Source of the DNA: Perca fluviatilis
Taxonomy: Eukaryota; Chordata; Actinopteri; Perciformes; Percidae
Length of the DNA: 64,000 nt
Assembly: GCF_010015445.1 (NCBI RefSeq)
Contig: NC_053112.1
Location: 5,855,964-5,919,963 of the forward strand
Direction: 5' to 3'
The position numbers were made by a program, and so were the translations under genes. The notes beneath the pieces are model-generated. The model ran no database searches. It had not been told where the DNA came from and saw nothing but the letters and a program-made list of their open reading frames with translations. Positions 1 through 14,300 of the stretch are shown here, in pieces; the stretch's first letter is position 1; each line of letters opens with the position of its first letter.

Positions 1-223
1 ACATAGCCCCTGCAGTCCTCCAAAGTACCCCTAGGGGGACACACACCCCCATTTGGGAAACACTGCAGTAAACTACAGTTCTGTGATGAGACCAGGATTA
101 ACTGTCACAACACAGAACACTTTACCATAAAGTTGGAGCACTTTTGGGTTTGAAGTGAATCATTTAAAACCAACCCTGCGGAGAAATGCTCTACTTTCTG
201 AAGGGAGTGACTAGTTTTCTGAC

Positions 224-366
224 CTGGGTGAAGTTGATGGTGAAGATGGCGTGCGAGCGGCTGCTGACGTCGTTCATGCCGGTGCTGGCGGTGGTGCGGT
301 TGATGTTTCCCGCCTCCATCAGCTCTTCCACGTCGCTGTAGTTCTGCACCAGGTGTTTGGACAGAT
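224..366 (-). CDS. kif16b: kif16b coding exon 7 (switch I)
   Basis: The 143-nt exon encodes [39 protein letters not shown] and AIFTINFTQ, with switch I NDVSSRSH. Donor GTCAGAAAAC is the complement of 214-223. A TTAA-type MITE starts 22 bp upstream of the exon, so the acceptor and its pyrimidine tract are squeezed against the repeat end. Confidence 0.94.
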
Positions 367-2239
367 CTGAGATCGGGAAACTGAAACTTAACCCTCGTGT
401 CGTTCTCGGGTCTATTTGACCCATTTTCAAAGTCTTTTATGAATTAGAATTTTAGTTTTTTTTATTCAGTTTCATAGCATTTAAATTATTTTTTTTCTAA
501 CTGGTTTTAAAACAGTCTCCTGACTAAACTTTGACACACACCATTGTGTGATCCACTCAACATCCTCTGATCTCAACTATTAGTCAAAATAACTCATAAT
601 TTCACTCAAAAATTAGGTCTGTCATTTAAATTAGGTTTGTTGACCATGAATATAAAAAACAAAGTATTGAAAAAAGCAACAAAACGTTAAAATAGTGCCA
701 AATAAAAGTTCCTTTTTCAATTTTTCAACAAGCTCATGGTCGACGGGAAGACAACACAAGGGTTAAAGATTTTTACGCAACTACAAGACTGTAATACAAA
801 AGATTTCAAAACGCACAACATATCCTGAGATTTTCACTTCATCGTCCCGGACAAACTGGAACTTAAACAAAAGCCACGCCACATTAAACCCAAGGGTGTG
901 GGGGGGGACTTGAGATCTCAAAATTTGAACAAAACTGAAATTTTGAACGTCAAATACATCATTGCCTGCATTTTTCTGCAACAATTTGTGCCTTTTCTGC
1001 ATCAAGTTATGGTGCAAAGGTCTTTATTTGTGTAAAGGAAATTATAATGGGGGTGGGGGGCAGAGTTTTGATTATTGGGGGTGGTTGTAAATTACACCTA
1101 TGCATAAACCTATACATACACACCTAAACCAAACTCCTACAGGTAAGGTAGCTAAACTAACACCAGCAACAAGAACATTATCCAGGACTTTCCTGGCTCT
1201 GGAGTTGAACTCTGCAGTCTCACCTTCTACGTACGGTCCGTCCTTTGGGTGCTCCCTGACTCTCAGGTTGTAGGTCTGAGTGGATTTCCTCCTCAGCAGG
1301 TCTCTCACCCTCTCGTTGTAGATCTCCAGGTAGCTGAAGGCATAAACCAGAGGCAAACATGATGGTTACTTAGTGCTCTGTAGGTCAGCTTTGTCCTTTT
1401 GACAATGGGAGTTTCTTTAAGTTGGAAACTAAATATGTTTCTTCCTGATTCAAGTTGAAGCTGCTAACTGTTCTCGGTCACAGCTTAGTGTTGAAGAGCA
1501 AGAAGAAAGATGAAGGATGTGGTTCCCGAAAAAGCTAAAACATATACTTAGGTACATGAAATAAAGCAACAGATGTTAATGTTAAGAACATGGCTGTATT
1601 TACAGCCAGATTAAAATGTTATAAGATTCTACAGCACCTGTCTGTTAAGGGTTATTGGAGTCTAATAATTGAGCGCTGGTGCAGACCCACTGTTGTCTGT
1701 GAAGGTTTTCAGTCACCCAGCTTATAGTTATTTATCCAACGAAACAACAAACACACACAGTCACACACAAGAGATTTGAGGAATTTCAAAAAGCCAACAT
1801 CAATGTTTCAGCTTTAGCAGCAGATTATCTCTTCACACATCGCTCTAGAAAAAAATGTGGGCGTCACTATACGGAAAGCTGAGTTTGTTCTGAACTTTTT
1901 GATATGAAACACACGGGGATCAGTTATATGCAAATACCCTAAAAAAGGGTCAATTTAAGAAGATGTGTGAAAAAGCCCTTTGACCTCAGAGGGTTAATAT
2001 GACAAACCCTTCAACCAGCAGAGAGGCTGAAGGGGCAGCGGTCACGATGAGACTGACTTTCATCTGAAAACGTCCCGACTTCTCTTCTGCAGGTAAAGTC
2101 AGCAGCGAAGGTTGAAAACTCTGCTCACCTGACTTCTGTACGGAACGACGCTTCATCCCATCGACTCGCCGCCGAGATACGACTGAACAAACTTTCACAG
2201 AACCTCGGGATCAGACCGGCATCTCCCTAAAACACACAC

Positions 2240-2307
<68 letters not shown>

Positions 2308-5300
2308 CAGACAGACACAGTTAGACTTCAACATCAATCAATCAAACTAAACCAGAGAAATGTTGAATGAATGCCACAGAGATCACAGAGAGAGAGAAAG
2401 GGGGGAAGACATGCAGGAAATCGTCAAAGGTCGGAGTCGAACACTTGACCTCTGCGTCGAGGCATAAACCTCTCAGTATATGTGCGCCTGCTCTACCCAC
2501 TGAGCCAACCCGGCCACTTGGTCAAACTTTAAAAAAAAAGTGATTGAAGCGTTCAGGGTCTTGAAAACTTGGACACATGATGTTGTCTCTGCTGTCCATG
2601 AACGCTGCGACTGTAAATTGCATACTTTTGCCCATTTCTGCATTTCAAATTTGACAATTTTGTGTTTTCGCCTTGTCACAAATATGACTGTAAATGTAAT
2701 ATCTTTTGTTTTGGGACAAAAAACAAGCAGTTTGAAGACATCACCATGGACTGTGTGAATGTCATTTTTTCCCCTACCGCGTTCTAACATTTCACAGACC
2801 TAAAAGATGAATGGATTCCCAGAGGGGAAGGAGACATGCTGCGTCATGCTTTATCCTAGCTATGTAAATGGAAGTTGAGCCAGCCTGGAGCCTCCACTGA
2901 GTAACTTCACTACAGCCGAGCAGACAGATCAATCATTTGGTCTGTGACTCTTATCTCTCTGGCCCAGTTTCCACCTGGTTTTAAAATCCGAGCTGAGTGA
3001 TCCAATCACCAAGTGGACAGCTCTAGGTACGGGTGGGCCCACCTGGCAGGAGAATGGGTCTCCAAATGCGGCCTCATTGCCCACTTATTATGATTGCATC
3101 TCACTTCCCCGCTCTATATGCAAATTAATGTGTAGGCCTACATCATTTCTGTCTGCATAAAGGCTGTGTTGTAGCCAATTTTGCTGCATGCGTGCATAGC
3201 CGTGTGTGTGTATGTGTGTGCGTTTTGTTCGTTACGTCACCTGTGCACCTGTGTGTATGTGTACTAATCAGAGGTTAGAAAGGGAATCACATGTGAGAAG
3301 GGGATGGAGGAATTAGGATCTAGAAAGCCACACAGTTTTTCAATCTCAGCTGTCTGCGAGTGATGTTTTTTAGATCTTGTCTGCTCGTTGTCGATCTTTC
3401 ACAGTCAGTCTTTTTGTAGGTGTTCATAAATGCATTTATAACATAAAAGGATTAACCTTAAGACGATGGCGGTCTTTATTATTTGCACCAGCAAGCGTTG
3501 GAAATGGTTTCAAATTCCCTCCGGTGGCATTTCTTTGTGGTCAGATTGCCACCACAGGCTGGTTGTTGTGTGTGCTTGTAATGTCAGTTGTTCCTCTCAC
3601 ATTAATCAAGTGAAAAACGAACGAGTGGTGCGCGCGGTCGGTCTGTGTGCCGACATAAGAATGACGGGTGGGGGGGGGGGCCTGTTCATGTGAGAAACCT
3701 GCTGTGTTCAGCTCTCGGTACGTTTGTAGCTTCTCCCTGAATCTCTGTGGTTTGAAGTTTAGTTTCTATATTTATAAATCGGCTTAATGTTACGTTTCAT
3801 GTTCGCTTTTAGATCAAGGAGAGGCTTAACTTCTCCTGCTCCAGATCTCCCACCGTGGTCAGAAAGAACAGGGGAGACAATTTGTTTCTCTCACTATAGC
3901 TATGTTTCCATCCACACGTTTTTATCCGAATTAAGTGATATCGAATGAAAAATGCCTTATGGAAACTAGAGGTGTGAATCTTCACTGATCTCCCGATTCG
4001 ATTATGATTATCACCTCAGCGATTCAATTCGATATCTCGATGCGTCACGATGCGTCAAATCCATGTTTCTATTAAAGCCACGTAGGATATTTAATTCATA
4101 GCTTTTCAAGCTTCAAAAACCAAACATTCTGCAGTGCTCTAATACTAAATAAACTGGATACATAAAACTATACAGCACTGAGCACATGGCACTTCCTGAA
4201 TGGGCAAAACACATACCAGAATATGTAAACAGAAATGTTGTTAGGCCTACATTAAATTGTAAACAGAAATAATCGATTACGGCCTGGCCGATTATCGATG
4301 CAGCATCGTCCACGATTCAATGCATCGATTATTTGATTAATTTCAACACCTCTAATGGAAACAGTAAAATTCGACTGAATTTCATGAACATCGACTCAAA
4401 GAAAATACGTTCGGTCTCAACGGATTTTCTCTTGATCGATATATAGATCGGCTTATGCGATAAACGCTGATGGAAACGTTATTTGACGAATAAATTAATG
4501 AATTGCGATTAAGTTTCAGGTCATTTTATGGTTGCAACCCGCCACAAAACGAAGAAGAAGAAGAAGAAGAAGTTTGAGTTCATTTCCGCCCAGACTTTTT
4601 GAATTTAATTTACGAGCAAAATATAACGGCTATTTTAGATAGCAAAAATCTAAGAAATGTGCATCTGCATCATCACAGCAATGTGTTGATAGCATCGTTG
4701 TTTTCTTATCATAGCTCGATATGTCGCCATCAGCTGGCACATAATCACTATTACAACTTGATATGTCGCTAACAGCTGGTACATCAGCACTATTACAACT
4801 TGATATGTCGCTATCAGCTGGTACATCAGCACTATTACAACTTGATATGTCGCTAACAGCTGGTACATCAGCACTATTACAACTTGATATGTCGCTATCA
4901 GCTGGCACATAATCACTATTACAACTTGATATGTTGCTATCAGCTGGTACATCAGCACTATTACAACTTGATATGTCGCTATCAGCTGGTACATCAGCAC
5001 TATTACAACTTGATATGTCGCTATCAGCTGGCACATAATCACTATTACAACTTGATATGTCGCTATCAGCTGGTACATCAGCACTATTACAACTTGATAT
5101 GTCGCTATCAGCTGGCACATAATCACTATTACAACTTGATATGTCGCTATCAGCTGGCACATAATCACTATTACAACTTGATATGTTGCTATCAGCTGGC
5201 ACATAATCACTATTACAACTTGATATGTTGCTATCAGCTGGTACATCAGCACTATTACAACTTGATATGTCGCTATCAGCTGGTACATCAGCACTATTAC

Positions 5301-8300
5301 AACTTGATATGTCGCTATCAGCTGGCACATAATCACTATTACAACTTGATATGTCGCTAACAGCTGGTACATCAGCACTATTACAACTTGATATGTTGCT
5401 ATCAGCTGGCACATCAGCACTATTACAACTTGATATGTCGCTATCAGCTGGTACATCAGCACTATTACAACTTGTGCGATATTGATCATTTATTGGTAGA
5501 TGGCGCGATCCATTTTGTCTAGCAAAACGCAAATGTTTGCTTGAATGTTGTGCGATTCAGTGCGAAAATGAACGGAAACTTCAGATAATTCGATTGACAA
5601 GTGGATGGAAACTTAGCTTATGACTCTAGAGCACACACGCACGCACGTGATTTTTCACTCCTAATGATCACAAAAACAGATTCATCTGAAGATTACATAA
5701 CATTACATACGTTACATTTTGCAAGTAAACTCTTAAATTATGTTTAATAGGTTGTTTATGTGTACACCATTCACCACATACTGGGGGAAAGTATGAAGGG
5801 AAATATCCCAGTTCAATGTGTTTTACTGTTGATTTGTTTCACCGTTTATTTTTTTTTAAACTTCAATAAGTGCAACATCTTTCCAAAAGTCAACGAGTAA
5901 TCGTGTAAAATAATTGTGATTTCAGAATATTGACTGAAATAATCGTGATGGTGATTATATTTTCCCCAATTATCGAGCAGCCCTAACTTCTGTCTACCCA
6001 TAGGGCTGCTCGATTATGGAAAAAATATAAATCATGATTATTTTGGTCAATATTGAAATCACAATAATTTAACACCATTACTCGTTGACTTCTGGAATGA
6101 TGTTGCAATTATTGAAGTTAAAAAAACAGTGGAAAAAGTTAAATGAAATCAACAGTAAAAAAACACAAATGTGAAATTATACCAATACTTTTCCTATTTA
6201 AACTTTAGTTTTTCATTCAGAACACATTCAAGAGAAAAATAAGAGTTTACTTGCAAAACATGATGAGCTAAATAATTGTTTTTCTCGATTATTCGTTTTT
6301 TTGTGATCATTGGGAGCCAAAATAATGCCCATAATCACAATAACATTTTGATTAATTGCACGGCCCTATCTACCCGTGATCTAATCAGTCAGATTTTTTT
6401 TTTAAGATTATTTTTTTGTGCTTTTTTACGTCTTTAATGGACAGGACAGCTAGGTGAGAAAGTGGGTAGAGAGAGGGGAAGACATGCAGGGAATCATCAC
6501 GAGTCGGTCGAATCCTGGACCTCTGCGTCGAGGCATAAACCTCTAAACATATGCGCGCCTGCTCTAACCACTGAGCCAACCCGGCCACAGATTGGATTTT
6601 AATACCAGGTGGAATAACAGCATCTGCTAAAAGTCTTTCTGGATAAGAGCGTCTGAAATGTAAATGTTAAAAATGTCAAAAAGAGTTTTGTCTCACTGGA
6701 TTCCCCATCATGGTGTAGGACTTCCCAGAGCCGGTCTGACCGTAGGCGAAGACGCAGGCGTTGTAACCCTCAAACGCCGCCTTCAGCACATCCACGCCCA
6801 AATCTTTAAAAACCTGCAAATAAAAAAATAAATAAAAAAAAAACACAAGAAAATAAGAAAATCTTTAAAGCTCTATTGTGTAAGAATTTCTCCCATCTAG
6901 CAGTGAAATTGTATATGACAACCAACTGAATATTAAATCGATACAGCATAGTATCGTGATATTTTCCGTGGCAATACTGTATCGATACAGAGACGCCAAG
7001 TATGGATCTTTTATGATATATGTGTTGGTCAGTTTGTCTGCTTGACAATCCATTTCGCAGCAATAAAGTTTAGATGAACAAACAGAGAAATGTATCTTTT
7101 TAGATAAAACAGATGTTGACAAAATGTCCTTTTGGGGACATAATTTGAAATTGGGAAAAATTTGAAGTTGAAAAAAAAAAGGTAATAAATTGCGATAAAT
7201 AGCAGAACATTGCAATATATGTTTAAAATCGCAATAACATCGTATCGTGACATAAGTATCGTGAGGATATCGTACCGTGAGGCCTCTGGTGATTCCCACC
7301 CCCTACTTTCTAGCCCCTCCTACGGTGGCTGAACCCATAATGATCTCTTAGTATCTCCATCGTTTACACGCAGCCGTTTCAGCCACTCCAATATTAACTG
7401 TTTTCTTGCTGCTTTGCCTGTCTCGTTGTTGTTTTAATTCTCTTTTTCGCTTCCCTGGTGAGTAATCTCCAGTTCATTCGTCACGGTGCCACTGAGTGTA
7501 AGAGGGCAAAATGGTCCCTCTTTGGTTAATGTATTTTAAAAGATGGATTTTACGCTTACGAGAATACTTTGATTAGTCGGTGGAAGTTATTACACATAAA
7601 TGAGCAAATATTTGTGAAAGAACAAAGTTTTTTTTTTGCTAAGAATCAACTCAAAACATTACACAATGTAGGTCTCTTTAAGGCCTCTGCTGACGTGTTA
7701 ACTGGTGCATGATGTTGCAAAACCTTTTACTACAAGGTGTGTTTGTTGTTTAGCGAGCTGTAATGTGATTTCAGAGTTTATGACGAGCTCGAGTCACGTT
7801 AAGAGTCCTGAGTCAACACACCGAGTCGGTCAGCAACAAGCTGCTTTGACCGAGAACAACAAGAGTGTGATAAATCCATCGCCCTCTGAACCCAAACACA
7901 AACCTTTGTAACCAATAATCCTCCAAATACCACAAGAGATTTGCTAAAAAGAATTGCAAAATTAGCCAGATTAATCCTCCGAAGCTCCGGCTGTTTGTCA
8001 CTTTTTCTCTGCAGCTTTATTACAGTCATTACATGTCTTATCCAGGCATGCCATATAATGCAGCAGCAGGCTACCGCTAAGCTAACGTTACCCTGTGTCT
8101 GTAGCTGAATGCTACCAGCCAGAAAAGCTGTTGCATTTTTCTTCAGGAGGTGCACAAGTAGGCGGGGGTGGAGAGAAAGAGAGAGACAGAAGAAAAGAAA
8201 ACCTGCTTTTGATTTCAGTAGTCGATATCGAAAGCTCATTTGTCGATTTTTCCGATTCAAAATAGAATCGTAAAAGCCCTACTTGAACTATATGTTCACA

Positions 8301-11300
8301 GGTTGTCAACATCTTTTGGATTTCGGCACTACAGTTCCCATCATGCTTACCATGTTGTAAAGAAGTGTAAAGTTGCAATGTTACGTATTACGGGGTCACC
8401 TGTTTCAACAGCCAATAGAGAAGTCATCTTGTGAAGTCGGCTACAAACTATAGAAATAGAACTATCCGTAATCCATTTTATTTCTATGTTACAAACTGTT
8501 AACTGGTCGAAATGGCCGATCGACGTGCGCCTGCGAGCACGTACGGTGAAGCGAGCTAGAGAGTGACTGAAGAGATGGAGCGCCGCGGACCATGAATCTG
8601 AGGGAAAAAAAACTTATTTTCGCCGATTCATCACTAGAAATGTAACGTTAGCAAGCATCTCACTATCACTAACGTTATCCACATTCATATAAAGACATAA
8701 AAAAATTAAATGTCCAGCTACAAAAAGCCTGGAAGTCAGAAGTTAGGACGGAAGTGCGAAGGAGATGATACACCGTCTTGTCTCATAGGTGTAAACCAAG
8801 GGGGTAAGCCTCTCTCCTCAACTCGTACATCCTATGCTACCTAGCTCCCACCCCCCATTAGCATCCCATTGACTCCCATTCATTCTGACGCCACTTTGAC
8901 AGAGAATAACTTTACATCTGAAGAGTTTAAAGACTCTATTTGTCTGTTGTTTATTTCTAAAGAAACACGACAATGTATAAAAGGCTCCATTACCTTGTAC
9001 CTCACGTTATGGCTCCGTAGCAGACGCTTTTATAACAATAGGCTAACGATTGGGTCATAACCACGAGACTTACTGTCACACAGTAGAGGAATTACCGTAT
9101 AGTACAGGAGAAGCTCACAGGCAGTTTGGACTTCCATTAGCTGTTTAGGTTTAATGACTAATGTTAACTAGCATGTTAGTGATCAGTAATTAGCCTGTGC
9201 CTATGTTATCTCCTTACATATACCTACGCTCTCCGTCTCTGTAAGATTGGGAATGATTGAGATTTCTCTCGGCACAGCTACCAGAAGACTTCACACTTTC
9301 AGACAGGTTGCTCACATCACATCTACGTCTTCAAGCTCAGTTGGAGGCTGCTCAGTAACGCTCAGCCAGCACCGGGAAAGAGACTTCTAATATCCTTTAC
9401 TGGTCTCCGTCCAGAGACACGGGCTCTGGTGGTTCATTATATATACGGTCTATGGTGTAAACTGGCAGGTTTCAGAACGCTGCAGACCCACGAGTTGCAA
9501 GTTTCAACTCGTCTCAAATCTTTGGTCTGAACTGGGCTTAATATTATGTTAAATTCTAATCAGATTCTCTACTTTTAAAGTAGAACTTAAATCTAATTAA
9601 ACCTGCAGAGTAAATAGAAACAACTGTGGCCAGCGTTTACCTTTTCCTGGGAGACGTACGTGGAGCTCTTGCAGTCCGTGGAGTCGTAGGAGAAGTCGTA
9701 CGTAAAGGTCTTGGTTCGCTCTCTCGTCAGGTCACCTGCGATGCCTTCGGGGGTCTTTGGAGAACACAAAATGTAGAGACACAACTTCAAGCTACAAGGC
9801 GTTATGGCGCATTCACACTGAGGCGTTTCACGCGAATTCGGCGGTGCGATTCCATACAAAAAGGCAAAGCAAAGACGGCAATACATGCAGAGTCACGGCG
9901 TGCATCGCGAATGAGGCGAGGACGCAAAATTCGCTGAATTCGCGCCGCAAAAAACTTGAGCGAGAAATTCGCGAGTAGATGTGTCGCAAAAGCTAAATCA
10001 GTGTTTAGAAAAGGAGTTTTATTTGGGGAAAGAAAGCAAGGAAGTTTGACTTCCTGGTCAACAAGACATCATATTTCCCATAAGCATACACTGCACTTTC
10101 TAAAGCCAAGTGGCGTGTTATCTGTACGCATTTAGAGCTATCCACGTGTTAGTCTACGGCGCATACAGGAGACGGGTTGGGTTTGATAAACACACTAAAA
10201 AGTGATTATGCGCCCTGATAACACACCAATAATGGCATACGAATTGGCGTATTATACATACTACGCTCTGGAAATGATATGCATGTTGCTGTGTTTATGG
10301 AGCAGCTCCGATGTTAACAGAGCCCTGATAGAACCAAACTCCATCCAGAAAACAAGCACTTTAAAAGCTGTTTGCGTGTCGTCTAGCCGACAGACCTGAT
10401 AAAGTATGAATTCAGACTTTACAAATTACTTTTACAAATCGGCACCATGATGTTGTTATTTCGGCATACTTTTTATCAGTTTATTACAATTAAACGGCAC
10501 AATCTATACTTCAAGTGGCGCTGGAAGTGGCAGATATCAGATGTAACATTTCCTTCCAGGAGAAGGCAGTTAACATTAGGGAGCTTTTTGCTCCGCCAGG
10601 TGATATTATAATTAATATATTGACTTCCTGATATATCTGTGACTTGCACACCAGGCACTAAGCAGCAATAGTAGTTACTCTGGCCATTTGACGGAAAGAA
10701 ACGTTGGTGGTGCCTACAGCTCTACACCGGTGGGTACTCGAGTAACGCAATGAAAAACACAATTGATCCAAATATGATCCCCGCGATCAAACTCACCCGA
10801 ATGGCGTGACACGAATATTTAATTTCGCCTTGGTGTGAACGAGCCATTAGGAGGATCTTATTTAGCCTGAGTTACATCTGACGTTAATGTTTTCTTCATC
10901 TGGAAAAGAGAAAAGCATTACCTTCAGGTTGATGATGGAGGTTTTCGTCCCTTCCATCTTGATGATGCATTTTGCAGTCAAGTCCTTCTCCCTGTAAAAG
11001 AGCAACGACTGTTAAGATACGGCTGCAAATATTGATTATTCTCAGTCGATTCATCTGTGGATTATTTTCTGGATGAACAAATTAGTAGTTTGGTCTCTAA
11101 AATGTCAGAAAACTGTGAAAAATCGCACTTTTATTATCTGAACTTCCATCACGTCAGAAAGTCATGCATGTTCAACAGCTTTTTCCAAGTTGAGAATTAA
11201 TTCAGTGTACCACTTAAACAACTGTTTTACCACCAATCTAAAAAAAAAAAAAAAATATTTCACACATAGGACTAGGTTAAAATAATGGGATAAGTGTTTA

Positions 11301-14300
11301 AGTGATCTCATATCGATTTTTCAAAACCATGAATTTGATCTTTTAATATCTGCCTTTTTACCATAAATGTGATTAAATGTGTACATACTGTAACTACACC
11401 TATACATAGCCATATTCTACTGCTCTTCGTAGTATTCATCCTGCACATACACTTATTCTCACTACTCTTATAATGTTACTGTTTCTGCACTACAATGGTA
11501 CTGTTACCACACTGCACATAGCTGTACATATCTGTCTATATGGTTCATACTGAACACCCATATTTATTCAGGTTTTTCTTATAATACACTGCATATATCT
11601 ATATTATTCTTACTACCATTATAATGTTCCTGCTACTACATTTCACATATCTGTACATGTTGTTCATGCATTGTTCATATTACATAGCCATATTTATTCA
11701 GCTCTTATAAGGTAACCGCTAATACACTGCACATATTTATATTTAATATATATTACTCCAAACCACCTTCTGTAAACCAACTGTCTACACTGCACTGGAT
11801 TTCTGGTCCCGTCTATGCACCACCTGTCTATACCTTGTATATCGCATTGCACTTTTCTGCTTTTTTGCACTTCTGGTTGGTCTTTGTACTTGTACTCTGC
11901 ACAATGACAAAGTTGAATGTAATCTAACCTAACCTGGTGCGTTATAAAAAAGTATCTGAGGGTCTTGCTACAATTTACAGCAGAAGCTCTCTGAGAATGT
12001 CTTTTTATAGCCAAGCTAAACTGGTATTGTAACTGAAATTTCCCCAACGTTATGGATATCGAAAATCTTTACGTTGCGTTTCAGGATTCGGGACTTGAAT
12101 GAAAACGGAATCGGATCGGGAAGTCGTCGGCGATACCCAGCCCTATTCATACGTTTGTTTCTTTAGAAATTCAGAGCAACATGCAGCCGATTGTATGGAG
12201 CCCCTAAGGCAGGGGTGTGAAACTCATTTTCCCAGAGGGCCACACTGGAAAAAGAGAATCACACCAAAGGCCAGACACGGAGAGTTTATTGGCGTGCTTT
12301 TGTTACTGCATGTCACTTTGTAAAACATTTTGGTAGCTTTTTCCTCATTTTTGTTCATATATTTTTGTGGCTTTCTCAGACATTTGTCACCTTTTTGTAA
12401 ATGTTTTGCTTTTTTTTGTACGCTTTTTGTTGACATGAAGCCCTACAGAAGTCATCAAAAGAGTTCCTTAGCCATCATAGAATTTAGCAAATCAATGGTT
12501 TTTTTTTAACAACAACAACAACAACAACAACAACAACCCGTTTCTCAGCCTGAATATGAAAACTCTCTCTCTGCTTCTGGGGGAATTTCTGAGTCTCAGA
12601 GTCGGCAAATCTGCCCAAATTCTGCTTAGAATGTCAGGTAATTACACTTTTAAAAAACACTTTCCTGTGTTTTTGGTTTGGCGCACAACTAGGTGGGTCA
12701 AAATGTATTGTGAACCCAAATTGATATACGAGCCCGATCTAAATCTGCAAGGGGCCAGATTTGGCCCGCGGGCCTTGAGTTTGACACGACATGTGTCCTA
12801 AGGGGACATGAGAAAAACAAATTTTAGTAAAAAAAAACAAAAAAACAACATACGTTTAGTTTCATGTGCTCATACGAAACTTTCATGTGCGCACGCAAAC
12901 TTTAGATTTTTGTTTTGCTCATGTCCCCTTCGGGGTATGATTGGGAGATGTGAGTGTTGTAAATACCTTGGACTATCATCCAGTTTAAAATCCTCTTTTT
13001 GAACATCATAACTAAACTATCTGTCCTTTCTTTCTCAAAAAAAGAAATGAAAAAAAGGGTAGTCCAACGGGATGATCAGGATCAGTAGCTTTAGATGAGG
13101 GAGTAGTCGTGTTGTGTCTCTTTGTGGGTTTTTGTGTCCCTTTGTAGTCGTGTTGCGTCTCTTAAAAGGGATACGCCACAGTTTGTTGAAATAGGGCTCA
13201 TCACGGTCTCCCCTGGCTGTAGATAGGTGGGCCAACGCATTTTTTGTCTCAGTGCAAGTAATTAGGTTGTTTTTTTTTGTCTTTTGTTGGCTCACTTTTA
13301 CTCACAACATGCTAACCGGCAACATAGGATTCCATTCACTACGCTAAGCTAACTAGCGGCGGCGCTGCCGGTGTTGCACCGGACTAAAACAATGCATGCA
13401 CAAAAAATGTGTTGGCCCACCTATCTACAGCTAGAGGAGACCCCACCTACCTACAGCTAGAGGAGACCCCACCTATCTACAGCTAGAGCAGACCCCACCT
13501 ATCTACAGCTAGAGGAGACCCCACCTACCTACAGCTAGAGCAGACCCCACCTATCTACAGCTAGAGCAGACCCCACCTATCTACAGCTAGAGCAGACCCC
13601 ACCTATCTACAGCTAGAGGAGACCCCACCTATCTACAGCTAGAGCAGACCCCACCTATCTACAGCTAGAGCAGACCCCACCTACCTACAGCTAGAGGAGA
13701 CCCCACCTATCTACAGCTAGAGCACCCCACCTATCTACAGCTAGAGGAGACCCCACCTATCTACAGCTAGAGGAGACCCCACCTATCTACAGCTAGAGGA
13801 GACCCCACCTATCTACAGCTAGAGGAGACCCCACCTATCTACAGCTAGACGAGACCCCACCTATCTACAGCTAGAGCAGACCCCACCTATCTACAGCTAG
13901 AGGAGACCCCACCTACCTACAGCTAGAGGAGACCCCCCCTATCTACAGCTAGAGGAGACCCCACCTATCTACAGCTAGAGGAGACCCCACCTATCTACAG
14001 CTAGAGCAGACCCCACCTATCTACAGCTAGAGCAGACCCCACCTACCTACAGCTAGAGGAGACCCCACCTATCTACAGCTAGAGCAGACCCCACCTATCT
14101 ACAGCTAGAGGAGACCCCACCTATCTACAGCTAGAGGAGACCTCACCTATCTACAGCTAGGGGAGACCGTGATAAGCCCTATTTCAACAAACTGTGGAGT
14201 ATCCCTTTAATGGTTTTCTTTGGGGTTGTTTTGGGTCTCTGTGGTCATGTGGAGTCTCTTTGCAGTCGGTTTGTGTGTCTCTTTGTGGTAGTTTTTGCAT

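Larger units (their letters stand above)
3898..5620. mobile_element. nonautonomous DNA transposon hosting a minisatellite and a nested MITE
   Basis: The ends are AGCTATGTTTCCATCCAC and GTGGATGGAAACTTAGCT, inverted repeats with one or two mismatches, flanked by TAT on both sides. A related copy on the other strand at 44830-45236 shares the inner sequence from the terminal region through the segment matching GCGATCCATTTTGTCTAGC but lacks the 42-bp array and the inner MITE. No transposase is visible. Confidence 0.65.

Noticed and set aside
2473..2516. Possible real tRNA gene in SINE heads (also 6540-6592, 15960-16035)
   Set aside because: A- and B-box are present, but the acceptor stem and anticodon arm do not pair well and each head is joined to a SINE body.
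4630..5532. A 300-codon minus-strand frame with 14-residue repeats (and overlapping frames on both strands)
   Set aside because: All are translations of a 42-bp minisatellite inside a DNA transposon. No start, splice or homology evidence.
7799..8378. A 153-codon and other frames in kif16b intron 3
   Set aside because: No domain, no splice context, repeat-like surroundings; likely chance.
13416..14168. CRISPR-like regular repeats
   Set aside because: Units are contiguous without spacers, lie in a fish MITE, and are a minisatellite.
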